Made by a program: the position numbers and the translations under genes. This document shows, in pieces, positions 12,154 through 24,354 of a DNA stretch of 64,000 bases. The notes below the pieces were generated by a model. The model saw only the letters and a list, made by a program, of their open reading frames with translations, was not told the origin of the DNA and did no database searches. The first letter of the stretch is position 1. Each line of letters opens with the position of its first letter. Origin of the DNA: Larix kaempferi (lineage: Eukaryota > Streptophyta > Pinopsida > Pinales > Pinaceae); NCBI GenBank assembly GCA_027924585.1, contig BSBM01002077.1, positions 541,001-605,000 on the forward strand. The letters are read 5' to 3'.

Positions 12154-12629
12154 GAAAAGTCTTGCGAAACAATAGTTTTTAATTGATTTTAATGTATGTC
12201 AATAGGATAGTTTGATATCAAACAAAAACTCCAAAAATCTATTTTATAGTGTGTAATGAAGGTTTGAGAATCCTCATAAATAAAGTAGATAAACATGTGT
12301 CTATTTGAAAATCTAATTACTATACATTAATTGAAACCTATTATAATAGAAGTTAGATGTAGAACTCATAAGAATGTATTAAAATAGAAAAGTTTTTCCT
12401 AGAAAAACAATAGTTTTTAATTGGTTTTAATGTATGTCAATAGGATAGTTTGATATAAAACAAAAACTCCAACAATCTATTTTATAATCTATTTTATAGT
12501 GTGCAGTGAAGGCCTGAGAATCCTCCTAAATAGAGTAGATAAACATTTTTCTATTTGAAAATCGAATTACTATACATCAATTGAAACCTACTATAATAGA
12601 AATTAGATGTAGAACCCATAAGGATGTGG
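12154..12629. repeat. 233-bp tandem duplication (two copies)
   Basis: GAAAAGT starts at 12154 and 12387. The shared blocks include TTTTAATGTATGTCAATAGG, the CAAAAACTCCAA stretch and ATTAGATGTAGAAC. The second copy contains a small internal duplication of CTATTTTATA. Confidence 0.85.
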
Positions 12630-12970
12630 TCTATTAACAAGTAGTGAGATCATAGCCAATTGTTATGACCGTTTCACTCTAGTCATAAGACAGTGATATA
12701 ATGACCTCCTTCTAAGGCTAGATAACTTGAATCAATAAATATAAAATGCTATAGAACCATTTTCAATCTCATGTATTGTAAAAGTATTTTCACTTTACAC
12801 AAATCCTTCCTTGCATTTTGATTCAACCGAAATGTTGGCAACTACCTGTGAACCTTCTTTGGAAATAAAATTTTCTTTGGGCCCTAGACATGGTTGAAGG
12901 AGGAAACCTAAGCCTTATGCCATAAAGGAATATTTTGAGAATCTATGTTAAAGAATGACACATTGATCCA
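12630..12970. other. No feature seen
   Basis: AT-rich unique sequence without coding or repeat signal. Confidence 0.5.
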
Positions 12971-13024
12971 CCACAAATGACCTCTGAAGCTTTTTCTTTC
13001 CATCTGAGTGGGGATGGACTTTTT

Positions 13025-13091
13025 GTGGCTATAGCGATGGATGGAATTTTCATGGATATAGCAACGAAAATTCCATCTGTGGCTATAGCGA
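13025..13091. repeat. Nested direct and inverted repeats around GTGGCTATAGCGA
   Basis: GTGGCTATAGCGA occurs at 13025 and 13079. Between the copies, ATGGAATTTTC (13041-13051) and GAAAATTCCAT (13066-13076) form a perfect 11-bp inverted repeat with a 14-base spacer. Arrays of this style occur in subterminal parts of plant DNA transposons. No matching transposon end is visible nearby. Overlapping open frames on both strands are by-products of the repeat. Confidence 0.6.
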
Positions 13092-13269
13092 CGATCGTTG
13101 GGGGAATTTTCAAAATTTTCCAAAAATTTAAACTGTTTTTCCACGAAAACATCGATTTTAACTATTTCGTGGCAAACTTTCGTGGGACTTTTGAGCCATA
13201 TGTAGTAGCGGTATATTTGGCATGTATCATGAGTTTGATATTATTGTTCATATATATATATATATTGAA

Positions 13270-13735
13270 TTTTTCATGTTGATGTTAATGTTGATGTTGA
13301 TGTTTATTTATATATGTTGATGGTGATGTATATGTTAGGTTAGGTTAGATGTGTATGTTAGATGGTGTTAGATGTGTACATGATGGTTATGTTAGATACT
13401 GTAGCTTGTGTTTTGTTAGATGTTATTATTAGATTTGTGTGTTAGATGATGTTTAAATATGTTAAATTTATATGTTAGATGATGGTATATAATGTTTACA
13501 TGTGTATGTTAGGTGATGCATATGTATGTTAGATTATGTTAGATATTTTTTTATGTGTTCGTAATATGGACCTTATGTTTGATTAGTGATGATAGATGTA
13601 TATGACATTAGATGATATTTGTCATACTTGTGTAACAATTATGTTAGATAATTTTTATGTTTAGTAGGGGTTCATGATGATGACGATGATTGTACGTTAC
13701 ATTATGTTAGGTGATGGTGGTGGTGGCCATTGATT
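13270..13735 (+). repeat. Degenerate TGATGT/TATGTTAGATG minisatellite
   Basis: Low-complexity run of TGTTGATG, then many copies of ATGTTAGATGATG-like units. It includes a local TTAGGTTAGGTTAG stretch too short to be telomeric. Confidence 0.7.
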
Positions 13736-13954
13736 TGATGATTACACTGTAATATTTTTTATTGTTATGTATATATATGGACTTAATTTTTATGAACTCA
13801 GTGGGTTGTCAAATTATTTTATGATCTATATATCTTCATGTGTAAGTTGTATATTGTTTATGTCGATGAGTATGATTCATGTGTGCGATGCAATTTTATT
13901 TATTTATTTATGTATTTATGTTGAAGTCATTTATATTTTCTATAAATATAATTG

Positions 13955-14175
13955 CAAATTGTGCACAATCACAGTTATAATGGAAAGTTACAATCTCAAC
14001 TATAATTACAGTTTATAATCATTATTACAATTTCACAACTTCAAATTACAATAGCAACTACATTTACAATAAGAAATTACTAATTACATTTACAAGGTAC
14101 AAATTACAAATTGGACAATTATTTACAAAATTGCAAGATTATAGAAAAAAATATGAAATTACAAAATTGCAATCA
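13955..14175. repeat. Degenerate ATTACAA-type low-complexity run
   Basis: About 220 bp are dominated by ATTACAA, TTTACAA and ACAAATTAC words in the same orientation. Confidence 0.65.
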
Positions 14176-16980
14176 TTTTAATCATTTATCAATTAACTAT
14201 GGGGTGCCAAACTATACAATATTTAATTCATCAACCAATGATTAAAAGTATTTTACAACATGTCATGCATTATATGTGCAAGCCTTTGATTTCTTGATAC
14301 TAATATCTATAATTTTCTATACAAGTAAGTTGCAATTAATTCTAGAATTGAAGTTGTAGTTACTCTATAAATCATACTTGCATCTATAGATCATAACTGT
14401 AAACTCAATTATATGGACATGGTAAACGAAAACACTAATATATATTGAGTGAAAAGAACACATGCAACAAGTTGAATATAACCACACAATGGTGTGATTA
14501 TGTCTATTGATAAAGATAAAACGATCTTGTAAAGGTTAATATAACCACACAAAACTAAAGTGTAGAAATTGAATTCAAAATTGAATGTGAACTTGTAACA
14601 ATTAAATAGAAAAAGGACATGATCATACAAGACAAATGAAATGAATAGAAATTAAAGATAAATAATTAAGTTGACAAGAAAATTTAAAATAACAAACTAT
14701 TAAATATGTATAACCCTTACTCTATGGATTACCCCCTATTTCCTTAGAATAGGCTGCAACTAAGACTATCTCCCAACAAAAATAACTTAAGCACTCACTA
14801 CTTTTACAACATCACACACAATAAGTAAAAGTAAAACCCATTTGTATTAGTAAAATAACTTGCACAATCTTATAATAAGTATTTTCTTTCTGGAGAGTAT
14901 CTATCAACCCCCCTGATTAGTGATGGTAGTGTTCTTGTATACACAAAGGTATATAACATTAATAACAATCATCATAAATGTAAACCATCTTGATAATCGA
15001 AAGAGTTTCAAGATGCTACAACAATATTAACAATTAGACGTTCAAAATCAAAATAGAAAAATAATTCCTAGGGTCTTAACCTTGCATACAACCATATAGA
15101 TACAATGGACCCAAGCAAATTCAAAAGATCTTGATCTAAAATCAATTTTTCTCCCCATGATACCCAAATAGGATAGGATTGGGACACGTGTTTTTTATTT
15201 CATATAGAAATTTTTCTTTATCCTTATGACCATGGTGGATATTTACAAACTAATTATATAGAAACACGTATGAACATTACATTGAAAACACTATTTTTAG
15301 TACCTTGATGTCAATCCTTCCCCTTCATAGGTTTCACCATGTACTTATCACTGACCTTGTAATTCTTTTTAAATTTCTTATTTGTTCAATAAATTAAATC
15401 CTTGGTATTTTTCTGGAACAAAGTGCATGGAACATGGATAGGAGTACATCTTTGTCCCCTACTGAATCGTCCTCACTAGTTCCAATAGCTTCAGATTTTA
15501 ATTTTTCCTTCAACATCCAGTTGGGATCCTTCATTTCTAAAGGGTCTATCATGTCCCTGGGTTGCTCCTCCTCTAAAATTTGGGTTCCCAAAGGGGAGGG
15601 GATCAATTTTTCAATGTATAGTGATATCATCATTTTCTTGTTTTACATTTGGGAATCTTATTTATAATCTAGGTGAACATTTCCCACTACAACCTCAAAT
15701 TCCACCAAGTATGCTAATGGATGTTCCACCTTTTAGTGAGTGACCTAACAAAAAATTGGTGTTCCTTCTTAATTTCATATTTTCATTTAGGGAAAATCAC
15801 TATTACGTCTTCAAAGCAAGATGTACAAATAAATAAATATTCTCATAACCATGGTTAATGTAACCAAAAATGCACAACGCCTACATTTATAGAAAATACA
15901 CACTTCAATTTCAAGGGGGTCTTGGACTTATTTTCTTTATTAAAATATCAACATAAATGGAAAGTCTTGTATTTAAAAAATTTAGTACTCTAACAAACTT
16001 ATTCTCAAGAACTTTAGGGACCAAACCTGACTTAATCCCTACTCCTTAATATTATTAACTATTTATTCACATATTCCTATAACTTACATATACTTTCCTT
16101 ATATTGTTCCTCTTCCTATAGATCTAGTTGTTTGTGTTCCTTAACTATTAACTAAATTGTCCCCATTCTTTGAAATTCTTATACATTTTATTTCACATGC
16201 CATCAAAGGACTCTTAGAATTTCTTAAGGGATTAGTTTCAACTATCATTATTTATAATGGTCAACATAGGTGGTTGAGGGCCACTAGGGACACAAATCAT
16301 GATTAAATAATATCACTAGCAAAAAGGGGGTATGAAGTACTATTCAACATTAACTCAATCTTGCAAGTTTTTCTCAATATGATGGTTCTTTGATTTGTGG
16401 AAACTTTCATTTACATATTATTGTTCCTGTCCAAAATGTTGATATGGGGATAGTGAATTTTAATATTATTATTTATGTCCAAATTGTTAATATGGAAGTG
16501 GCTCATTTCTATTAATTGTTTGAGTTCTAGTGTGGGTTCCATGCACCATGAGAAGGGATCCTCTAACTTTAATCTTGACCCACTCTCTCTACTTCTAGAG
16601 ATTTGAAGGTAGGTCCGAACATCATGTTTGTTGAGAAATGAGAACAAAGAGAGGCACCCATAGCAACAACAACAAAATGACAAATCCCCTCAACAACCTT
16701 CAATATCTCTGAGGAAGAGAAGGCTCCAATCCATAAAAAGGAAATGATGGGTGGAACTATGTGTCATATCCCCTATTTGGAGTGATTTTCGAGAATCATG
16801 ATACCATTCCTAAATATTGTTATTAGTATTGTGTGCCTCCTAGAGACTCTACCACAAACTTAACTTCAATGATAAATGTATTTGGGTTTATGTTGAAATA
16901 TCAAAGTTTAACTCAAAGTATTTCCTCATAGTTGCTAAATTATATTTATGAAACAACAAAGCTCCCCTATGTGTGTGTAG
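14176..16980. other. No recognisable gene; AT-rich
   Basis: No conserved coding motif on either strand. Open frames at 15394-15667 overlap each other on opposite strands and show no domain. A short imperfect duplication (TGTCCAAAATGTTGATATGG near 16430 and TGTCCAAATTGTTAATATGG near 16477) is the only structure. Confidence 0.5.
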
Positions 16981-16988
16981 TAGTTGAA

Positions 16989-16989
<1 letters not shown>

Positions 16990-17075
<86 letters not shown>

Positions 17076-17139
17076 ATAGAATGCACACAAACACACACAC
17101 ACACACACACACACTATATATATATATATATATATAATA

Positions 17140-17236
<97 letters not shown>

Positions 17237-17256
17237 GTGTGTGTGTGTGTGTGTGT
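16990..17256. repeat. Compound microsatellite ending in a perfect 98-bp palindrome
   Basis: In order: (CT)n 16990-17036, (CTAT)n to about 17075, (CA)n 17084-17114, (TA)n to 17136, (AC)n 17140-17178, (TA)n about 17182-17233, (GT)10 17237-17256. From 17159 to 17256 the sequence is its own reverse complement: an AC run, CTATTA, a TA core, TAATAG, then a GT run. It can extrude as a cruciform. Open frames across it are microsatellite artefacts. Confidence 0.95.
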
Positions 17257-17886
17257 ATATTCAACCACTATGATGAGATATCAAATTACCACAAAAATCC
17301 ATTCAACAAAAATGTCCGTCATTTTTACATAATTGATAAATATAAAGTAATTGATATTGTTAATTTTTTTAATTATTTCCAAATAAAGTTATTAATTATA
17401 TTAAATTTAATTTTTGAAAAAGGAGTCATTATTCTTTTGCCATTGTTCATGGAAGGGAATAGCAAGTCAGGTGTTTGAAGTTGGTTTGTAATTGAATAAA
17501 TTCACAATTGAATGTTAAAAATGTTAAAATTCAAACTCATATATTTTGTTTACAAATCCTAAACCGTAGACACCCTAAGCCCCAAACCCTACTCTGCCAT
17601 TGTCTAGAGTAGGGAAAATTTGTATATACCTGGGATCTATAAGTGGTGCTATCTGATTCAACAACCCAACCAATGAAAATCCATATCATAGAATGGTAGC
17701 TATCTTTAAACATTGTGGTCGTTATCAATCATTTTATCATCGTTTGGAGTCAGAATAATGCCCCATTTATTTTACACACAATAAAGGATACAACCGAGGG
17801 TTTCTCCCGCCGCTCATTATCAATATTCATGATCTCCAAATTTAAGCTTTCTAAATATGGAATAATATCTACTTGGATCTTCCTAA
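17257..17886. other. No feature seen
   Basis: AT-rich sequence with short open frames on both strands and no recognisable domain. Confidence 0.5.
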
Positions 17887-17900
17887 ATAAGGAATATAAT

Positions 17901-18132
17901 CTTTTTTTTTTCACATGGTTCATAGCCTCGACAATTGTGGTTGGGGCTCGCTACATCCACAATAACTATTTCTGGGGGGACTAACCAAGGGGCCTCGCCC
18001 TATCGACTCAAATTTTAGGAGCCTAACCCCGAAGGACCCAGAGAGTTGGATTTGTGAGAATTGAACCTTCGACCTCAATATCAAATGGTCTTTGGACTTG
18101 GGATTCAACCAACTAAGCTACTCCTCGGGGAT
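17901..18132 (-). mobile_element. tRNA-derived SINE with target-site duplication
   Basis: Reading the minus strand, the 5' head is tRNA-like. It has a pol III A box TAGCTTAGTTGG (18109-18120) and B box GGTTCAATTCT (18057-18067), followed by a tRNA-unrelated body and a short A tail (T run at 17902-17910 on the plus strand). Flanking 14-mers ATAAGGAATATAAT (17887-17900) and ATAAGGAATACAAT (18133-18146) differ at one base and are the target duplication. SINEs are copied by LINE-encoded reverse transcriptase; this copy has no coding capacity. Confidence 0.85.
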
Positions 18133-18159
18133 ATAAGGAATACAATATTACAATAGTGC

Positions 18160-19400
18160 TTTTTGATTTACATAGTGCGTCATAATAACAAACCACAACG
18201 GTGCATCCCGAGTAAATGAATGCACTGGTGCTTCTAAAGGACATACGCTCCGCGATGGAACATCCATAAAAAATCCCATAAAAGAAACTATCCGCTATAT
18301 TTGATAGCGGATAGCTATTTATGTCGTTTTCAATATTGTCGACGTTGGTGTGCTTAGTATATAAAGATGCATTGGTGCAGCCAAATTTTTTTACGCACCG
18401 TAGTATGTTGTTTTTATTTTTATTTGGATGTCAAAATAGTGTGTCGTGAAAATCTAACCGAACCGGGGCATTCATATCTGTATGGCACATCACTGTTCTG
18501 AAATTATTTACAAATATTTATTCACGATGCGCTTCAAGATATGATGTCTTGGTGTGTCTAGTTAAAGAGTGAGTGCACCAATGTCTGGAAAATCAAAAGT
18601 AAAAATTTGACAAATTATTTTCCCATAAACTAAAAAATGAACGGGAATTTCAATTTTAAAACTAATTCTACAAGGTATTAAAAAAAAATTACTATTTCAT
18701 TATTTTGTCAAAATTTAAAGGGGAGGGTTTTGGGAGAGAGTTATCAGGGATGAATTTGGAGCAACCAGATTACTCTGAAGATTGAAATTTGTAAGGTATG
18801 TTGAATCAAACAAAACCCTGCATAGTATAAATTTCAAGTATGTAAATTATTACCATTATTTTCCTATTTAGATTTTCTTGTTGCTTCCTTTCTTTTTATG
18901 TTGCTGCAAAATGTTACATTATAGTTTAAATCCCTCTATTGTTTCACAATTAGGATTTTTAAATTTTAGATTTAATGGGTATGTAGTTTTATACATAAGC
19001 CATTGGGTGTGATGGGACCACTTCTTGGGTTGAATTTGAAACCCTATCGACCCTGTAAGTTATTTTTTTAAATTCTTTTAAGGAAAATGCTTACGTAGTT
19101 TTTAGTGCATTTGATTTGTGAAAAACACCAGTGTGTTTATTGTAATAATGTTGGTCCTGTTAATTTTTTTAATTAAAAGAAAATATGCTTGCATAGTTTT
19201 TGGCACGTTTGAGTTGTTCTAACGCATCGGTGCGTTAAGAGTGAAAGTGCACCGTTTTTATTCTTTGCGCTTTATAATAAATAAATCGCACCGAAAATTC
19301 GTATATGACATTTTTTATTATTTTGTGGTTAGTAGTGCATTTTAGTACAGTGCACTGGTGTAGTCATGTATGAGAAGCACCGAAATGTCAGGCTTTTATT
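18160..19400. repeat. Cluster of GCACCGGTGC-like motifs (left cluster)
   Basis: Roughly ten scattered copies of a short, partly palindromic word: GCACTGGTGC, GATGCATTGGTGC, TGCACCAATG, CGCATCGGTGCG, GTGCACCG, GTGCACTGGTG. A matching cluster lies at 23940-24180. Paired motif clusters flanking a gene are typical of transposase-binding subterminal regions in plant DNA transposons. Confidence 0.5.
18288..18314. other. Perfect 11-bp hairpin
   Basis: CTATCCGCTAT (18288-18298) and ATAGCGGATAG (18304-18314) are exact reverse complements around a 5-base loop. Confidence 0.85.
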
Positions 19401-19492
19401 TATTTATTTTTATTTTGAATATATGTATTTTTTTGTATAGTATACTTAATAGATTCTTTATTTAATGTTCTAGGTTGTTTATTGATATAAAA

Positions 19493-20433
19493 TGCATAAT
19501 AAGAGTTCAATCAACAACAATGCTAGTCAACATGATGGGAGCACATCCAAATTCACGAAGAAGGAAAGTTCTTTGTAATTTATGCATCAAATTAATATGT
19601 TTGAATTATTTGTAAATTTAACTAATATGTGTTGGTTAATGTCTCACATGCAGAGCCATAAAATGAGGAAGCTCGATAAGATTCTTTGCAATCTAAGTAC
19701 AAAAGAGCGTAAAACCTTGATGGAAAAGTTGCAGAGGGATGAATTAGGTGAATAAAAAAGAAATCAATTTGAATTTTTCTTGTATTTTGAGTAATAATTT
19801 ACCTAAGAATATTTGGTACTAAGTTCAAACAATCTAATTCACATATGTTGAATATCATGCAGGGACTAACAACAACAGAAGGGAATGTCAACATAAGAAA
19901 AAATAAATTATGGAAGATGTAAATGGTGATGAATTGGTGCTGGAAGTTAATGAAATGATGATTTTTTTATAAAACTATGAGGGATATGGTGGAAAGAATG
20001 TATAGACGTACTTTCCACTTACAATATAGAAATCAATCCAATGAGTCAAAGAATCAGGTTATATCTAAACTACAAGAGGTGTTCCCAGAGCAATGATCAA
20101 TGAGACCTATTAGACTTGCAATAGAAAAAACATGCAACAACAAAAGAGAATCATTCAAAAAGTAATATCTCTAAACATGTTTTTATAGAATATGTATGTA
20201 CAACTACAAATCATTCCTTTATTTATACTAATTCTGCTATATTTTTTGTTCTTATCAACATAAAAATAGTTTAATGTCATTTCACATTTTCAAGAAGATT
20301 TTGAGAATCCTAAAGGATGAACGAGGTGATATCCAAAATATGCCAATAGGGATGCCCAAAAAAGTGTACAAGGAGATGGTCAAGGAAATGGACATAATTG
20401 CATCGCAAGAGGAGCCATCTCAACAACATGCTT
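19493..20433 (+). pseudogene. Degenerate spliced gene, unknown, probably transposon-borne
   Basis: Coding-like blocks are separated by intron-like AT-rich DNA with usable splice signals. A first block from an ATG at 19493 (MHNKSSINNN...) ends near a GTAATTT donor. A second (SHKMRKLDKILCNLSTKERK) follows an ATGCAG acceptor at about 19652 and ends at GAATTAG/GTGAAT. A third after ATGCAG at about 19861 continues the frame (DELG-TNNNRRECQ) and then shows stops. Further blocks read MVERMYRRTFHLQYRNQSNE and, near 20294-20433, KILRILKDERGDIQN...KKVYKEMVKEMDII. The frame is broken by stops and a shift, so this is a pseudogene. I do not recognise the protein. Its position between two GCACCGGTGC motif clusters suggests a DNA-transposon gene. 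Confidence 0.4.
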
Positions 20434-21901
20434 AAAATGTATGAAATCATTGATTTTTTCTATTATGTACATATAATTATTCAGTTTAGCATTAAATATT
20501 AAATTTCAATTATTTTGTTGCAGTAAAGGAAACAAAATGGGACCCATTTAGCACATAAGACAAAACAACAAGGAACAAAGGGATTGATAGAAAATTTTGT
20601 GAGTAGTTGTGATCACCTTATAACAACTTAAGATTTATTATTGGTTGTGATATTTATATTTTAATTTTTTTTACACTGACCATCCTTGTATGCCTTAAAA
20701 TAGATGTTAACATACAAAGAAGAGTCATCATAAGAATTTATTGACATTGGGTTAAGCAAGGGTTGTGAGTATATGTTGGCATATACAAAATTAATTGTGG
20801 AATTTGTAAGTATTTATGTTGTTTTAATTCTCTTGAATTTTATAATTAATAGAACAACACAAGTCCTTTATATTAAATCTATGATTTCTTACAGGGTATA
20901 AAACTTGCATGAAAGAAAGTATGGAGTGGAGCCAACAAAAGACTTGTTGAAAGAAGGCATGAGATTTGGTTTTGAAAGGATGTGTATCATTCATGACTCA
21001 ATTATTTCTATGGTACTTCGTTTTCAATTTACATTCATGTAAATTACCTATTTTAATTTTCCGTATTTCCAACAATGTAGATACACTCATTACACTTTAT
21101 TTTTATGTTTGTATATGGAGGCTGAAGAAGAGGAAAACAATTGAGGCAATGAACAAAAAATTCAGCCAAATAACCTGAGTCATGCAAGTGGCTCAAGCAC
21201 TGGCATCAATTCCAATGAAGAATGACGATCCATAGATTTTGTATGTTATGCAAGTTGGTGTATATTTTGAAATAATTGTCTAGTGTTAAAATCAAACATT
21301 TTAATGTATAATGTACTAGGCATAGTGTCCCAATTGAAAGAAGACATGTTACCGATAAGTGTAAAAATTACATGCATGTTGACATTTTGATTATTGTGGA
21401 CTCTATTTTGTCCCATTTTGTATGCCAAGGGCCCTCTTATTGATATATAATAAAATGAAGATTTTATTTCTATTGCATTCTCTAGTTTCGTGAAATTTTA
21501 AATCGTTAATTAAATATACGAATGATTAAATATAACAATAGATGCAAAAACATATGATATAATAAATTAATCCAAACATCACATCGAAACACAATAATAC
21601 AAATTTAAATGAATACTACTATAAAAAAATATCTCAATTTCGGATGAATAATGTAATTAAATTAAATAAAAATAATATATATATTCCAGAGCGATGTAAG
21701 TAGTTATAGTTCCCCAAACATAAAATAATCATCATTTCTTTTCATTGTTAGGATAGCACCAATTCATTTCATATGTTGCCGCTCCAGTGCATTTAATTGA
21801 TTGCCGCATTGATGTGCTTAAAACAACATAGTCTCGGACAACATTATACTCATCACATGCCTTGAGGTTTTTCCTATTATTATGACTCGGTACACTACTT
21901 T
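20434..21901. other. AT-rich stretch with weak coding-like fragments
   Basis: Short fragments could be further exons of the 19493-20433 pseudogene, but none has a convincing splice pair. The open frame at 20966-21178 has no domain. Nothing else is seen. Confidence 0.35.
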
Positions 21902-23926
21902 TGTCATGTCCCAAATTTGGCATTGGGTCACAATGGCCTAATCACATTGGCCCTATTCATTAGAGTTTGTCAAGTTGATGCTAAAGGTCAAATAATTGCT
22001 AAGGAGGAAAATTACTAGTTTCCTAGGTTTGGGGTGGAAGCTTTGGGATTTGGAATAATGGGGATAATAAATGATGTTTGAACATTAGAATGGCATAAAT
22101 ATTTAATAAAAGAGCTAAATAAATATATACAAGTGAAAATAAAAGTGGCATTTCATCATGAAGACACATGGAGGAAGTGGGACCCACATACGGCTAGATT
22201 TCCCCACTACACTTGGCATCATTCTCTCACCAATTCGAATTCAAGGTGAATGGTAACATACTTGGGGGAGTCCAAAAGGTATTATTCATTGCATGACTCA
22301 TCCAAGGTCGAAATATAGAGGAAGAGTAACTCCCATGGAAGAGGAAGAGGCAATTTGGAGCTAGTGAGACACTTGGGCTAGATTCCCTAGCTCTATGACA
22401 ACAATGATGAAGATGCTATGACACCTATGACACAAATCAGACCTGAAGGATGACATATGACATATATGACATGTCAGGGCTAAAAATAGACTCCAAGAGG
22501 GTACTCAAGGGTGTTAGGGCAGCTAAGATGCTTCCACATGTGATTTGGTGGAAGTGGGAGACTAGGAATTGTTGTACAAGTGGCGTTCTTTGGGATCTCT
22601 TCCCAACTTGAGTTGGCATGAGTCTCTTGGAAGGAATTCGACCCATGGAGGACATTCGAATTTTATAAATTTCAATAAAAAAGAATGAAACCGGCTTTTG
22701 ATCATTTGTAGAATTTGCAATTGCATTTGTGAAGAGGGAGAGCTAGTGGATGACTAGTTTCTTGCCTTGGCCAATTTCGAGGGTGAAAGATTCCCATCCA
22801 AGTTGGTAATTGGAAAGGCCATTCAGACCTTTCATTTGGAGATTTAATGGAGTCTTTATTTGCAAGTGTAAGCTATAGGGAAGCTCATGATTTCTTCTAT
22901 TGCAGCTCACTCCTTCAACGATTTCCAGTTTTTATGGCATATTCTTGATCCTTGAGGGAGGGCGTTTTTGGTGAGCTATTGTACTCTTTGGGGGAGATTT
23001 TAATGCCCCATTTATTTTGTAATATGAAGTAAATACTCTTTTCTTCATCTCCAGAAAGTTTCAGGTCGAAATTCCAAGTAGAAATGTATAAATCTCAATT
23101 TTAATGAAAGAACAATGCCATTTCCCCACTACCTTGTTGTGAATCAATGTAAGGCTGATGATTTCGAATGAATGGATTATTCTATGATATATTTGTGATC
23201 AATATACTTCCATGGATGTCTTCTACAAGTTTCATGTACTTTACTTGAGCATTTGAAGCATTTTTACTCAGTTTAGTTGTATTGGGAGGTGAAATAGTGC
23301 CATTTCCCCAAGGGTCGAATTGGGGATTTTTGCAGTTGAATGGGAGAGGGTGAGAACAGTTGTAATAATCCATTAATGGTGCATATGAGACTTTAATAAC
23401 ATACTTAACACCTTACATACCTATTTTCATAATTTGAGTGGGTTTGGAGGCATTTGGGAAGCCATTTTCAATACTTACCCCATGAGGATTTGAACCCCAA
23501 AATACTAGTAAAATTGCATAATTGGTCCAGAATCTTAAGAGAGTTTTCAGAGGTCTTTTGGTGGACATATGTCATCCATAAACATCATATCCAAGTTCTA
23601 ATATAATTCATACACCTTCCTTGAAGATTTTAAGGCATTTGGAGTCAATTTGAGACCTAGAGACCAATACTAGTCAAAGGGAAATCACTAATAAAGTTAC
23701 CTACATTGATCAGAATTGAAAGAGGATTTGTAGAAGTATTTTAAAGGTCCAAAGGCATCCCTGAAACACATATTTATGTTCTAATATCATTCATATACCT
23801 TCTCAGAAGATTTGGGATCATTTGGGGCAAATTTGGGACCTAGAGATCAAAACTAGTCAAAGGTCAAACTAGGGAAAAAAGTGAATAATTGCCATTTTAA
23901 TAAAATTCCTAAGAAGGGACATTACA
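21902..23926 (-). mobile_element. Solo LTR, about 2.0 kb, gypsy type
   Basis: The ends are TGTCATGTCCC and GGGACATTACA. Read on the minus strand this is TGTAATGTCCC...GGGACATGACA, a common gypsy LTR pattern. Flanks ACTTT (21897-21901) and ACTGT (23927-23931) match at 4 of 5 bases, an aged target duplication. There is no coding sequence inside; the open frames at 22437-22655 and 23182-23373 show no domain. It interrupts the region between the two GCACCGGTGC motif clusters, so it inserted after that region formed. Solo LTRs arise by recombination between the two LTRs of a full element. Confidence 0.7.
23390..23880. repeat. About three imperfect 182-bp tandem units in the solo LTR
   Basis: TTCATACACCTTCC...GACCTAGAGACCAATACTAGTC near 23608 recurs near 23790 as TTCATATACCTTCT...GACCTAGAGATCAAAACTAGTC. 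A weaker first copy begins near 23410. Confidence 0.6.
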
Positions 23927-23939
23927 ACTGTATACTAAA

Positions 23940-24354
23940 GATACCAATGCTACTTTTAATATAAAGCACCAGTCCATATGTTTTTATATAGCACCGATGT
24001 TGTTTAATAGCTCATAAGCACTGGTGCATATATTGTTATAAAGCATCTGTTCTTGTTAAAGTTTTGTTGCACATCGGTGCTATATGTATTGTTAAGCATT
24101 GGTGCTTGTTTTTTTTATGTGCATCAGTGCTATTATTTATTTTGAATACACTGGTGAGCCAATAAAGTGCACCAACAAAAAAATCTTCAATATCCTCCAG
24201 TCGCTGAATTTTTTTAGTTATAATACATTTATGCAAAAACCTCCGATAAAACATCTGGTACCATTTGCGGAGGTTGTAGCGGATTTTTTTTTACAAATTT
24301 TGGCCAATCTTGTAGCATTAAAATCCTCCACTATAGGGCCTTTTCCTTTTAGTG
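23940..24354. repeat. Right GCACCGGTGC-like motif cluster and possible transposon end
   Basis: About eight motif copies between 23960 and 24170 (GCACCAGT, GCACCGATG, GCACTGGTGC, CACATCGGTGC, GCATTGGTGC, GCATCAGTGC, CACTGGTG, GTGCACC). The stretch ends in TTTTCCTTTTAGTG at 24341-24354. Its reverse complement starts CACTAAAAGG, as a CACTA-type terminus would. No matching left terminus was found. Confidence 0.45.

Noticed and set aside
13335-13360. TTAGG repeats as telomere-like sequence
   Set aside because: Only about three units inside a GTTAGATG minisatellite, and not the plant TTTAGGG motif.
15394-15667. Two overlapping open frames on opposite strands
   Set aside because: No domain in either, and no splice or promoter context that favours one.
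16315-16330. CACTAGCAAAAAGGGGG as left end matching TTTTCCTTTTAGTG at 24354
   Set aside because: Similarity beyond CACTA is poor and the flanking trinucleotides do not match.
16932-17268. Open frames encoding Ser-Leu, Thr-His and Tyr-Ile runs
   Set aside because: Pure microsatellite translation.
18057-18120. A tRNA gene
   Set aside because: The A and B boxes belong to a SINE head: no cloverleaf acceptor stem closes, and A tail plus target duplication are present.
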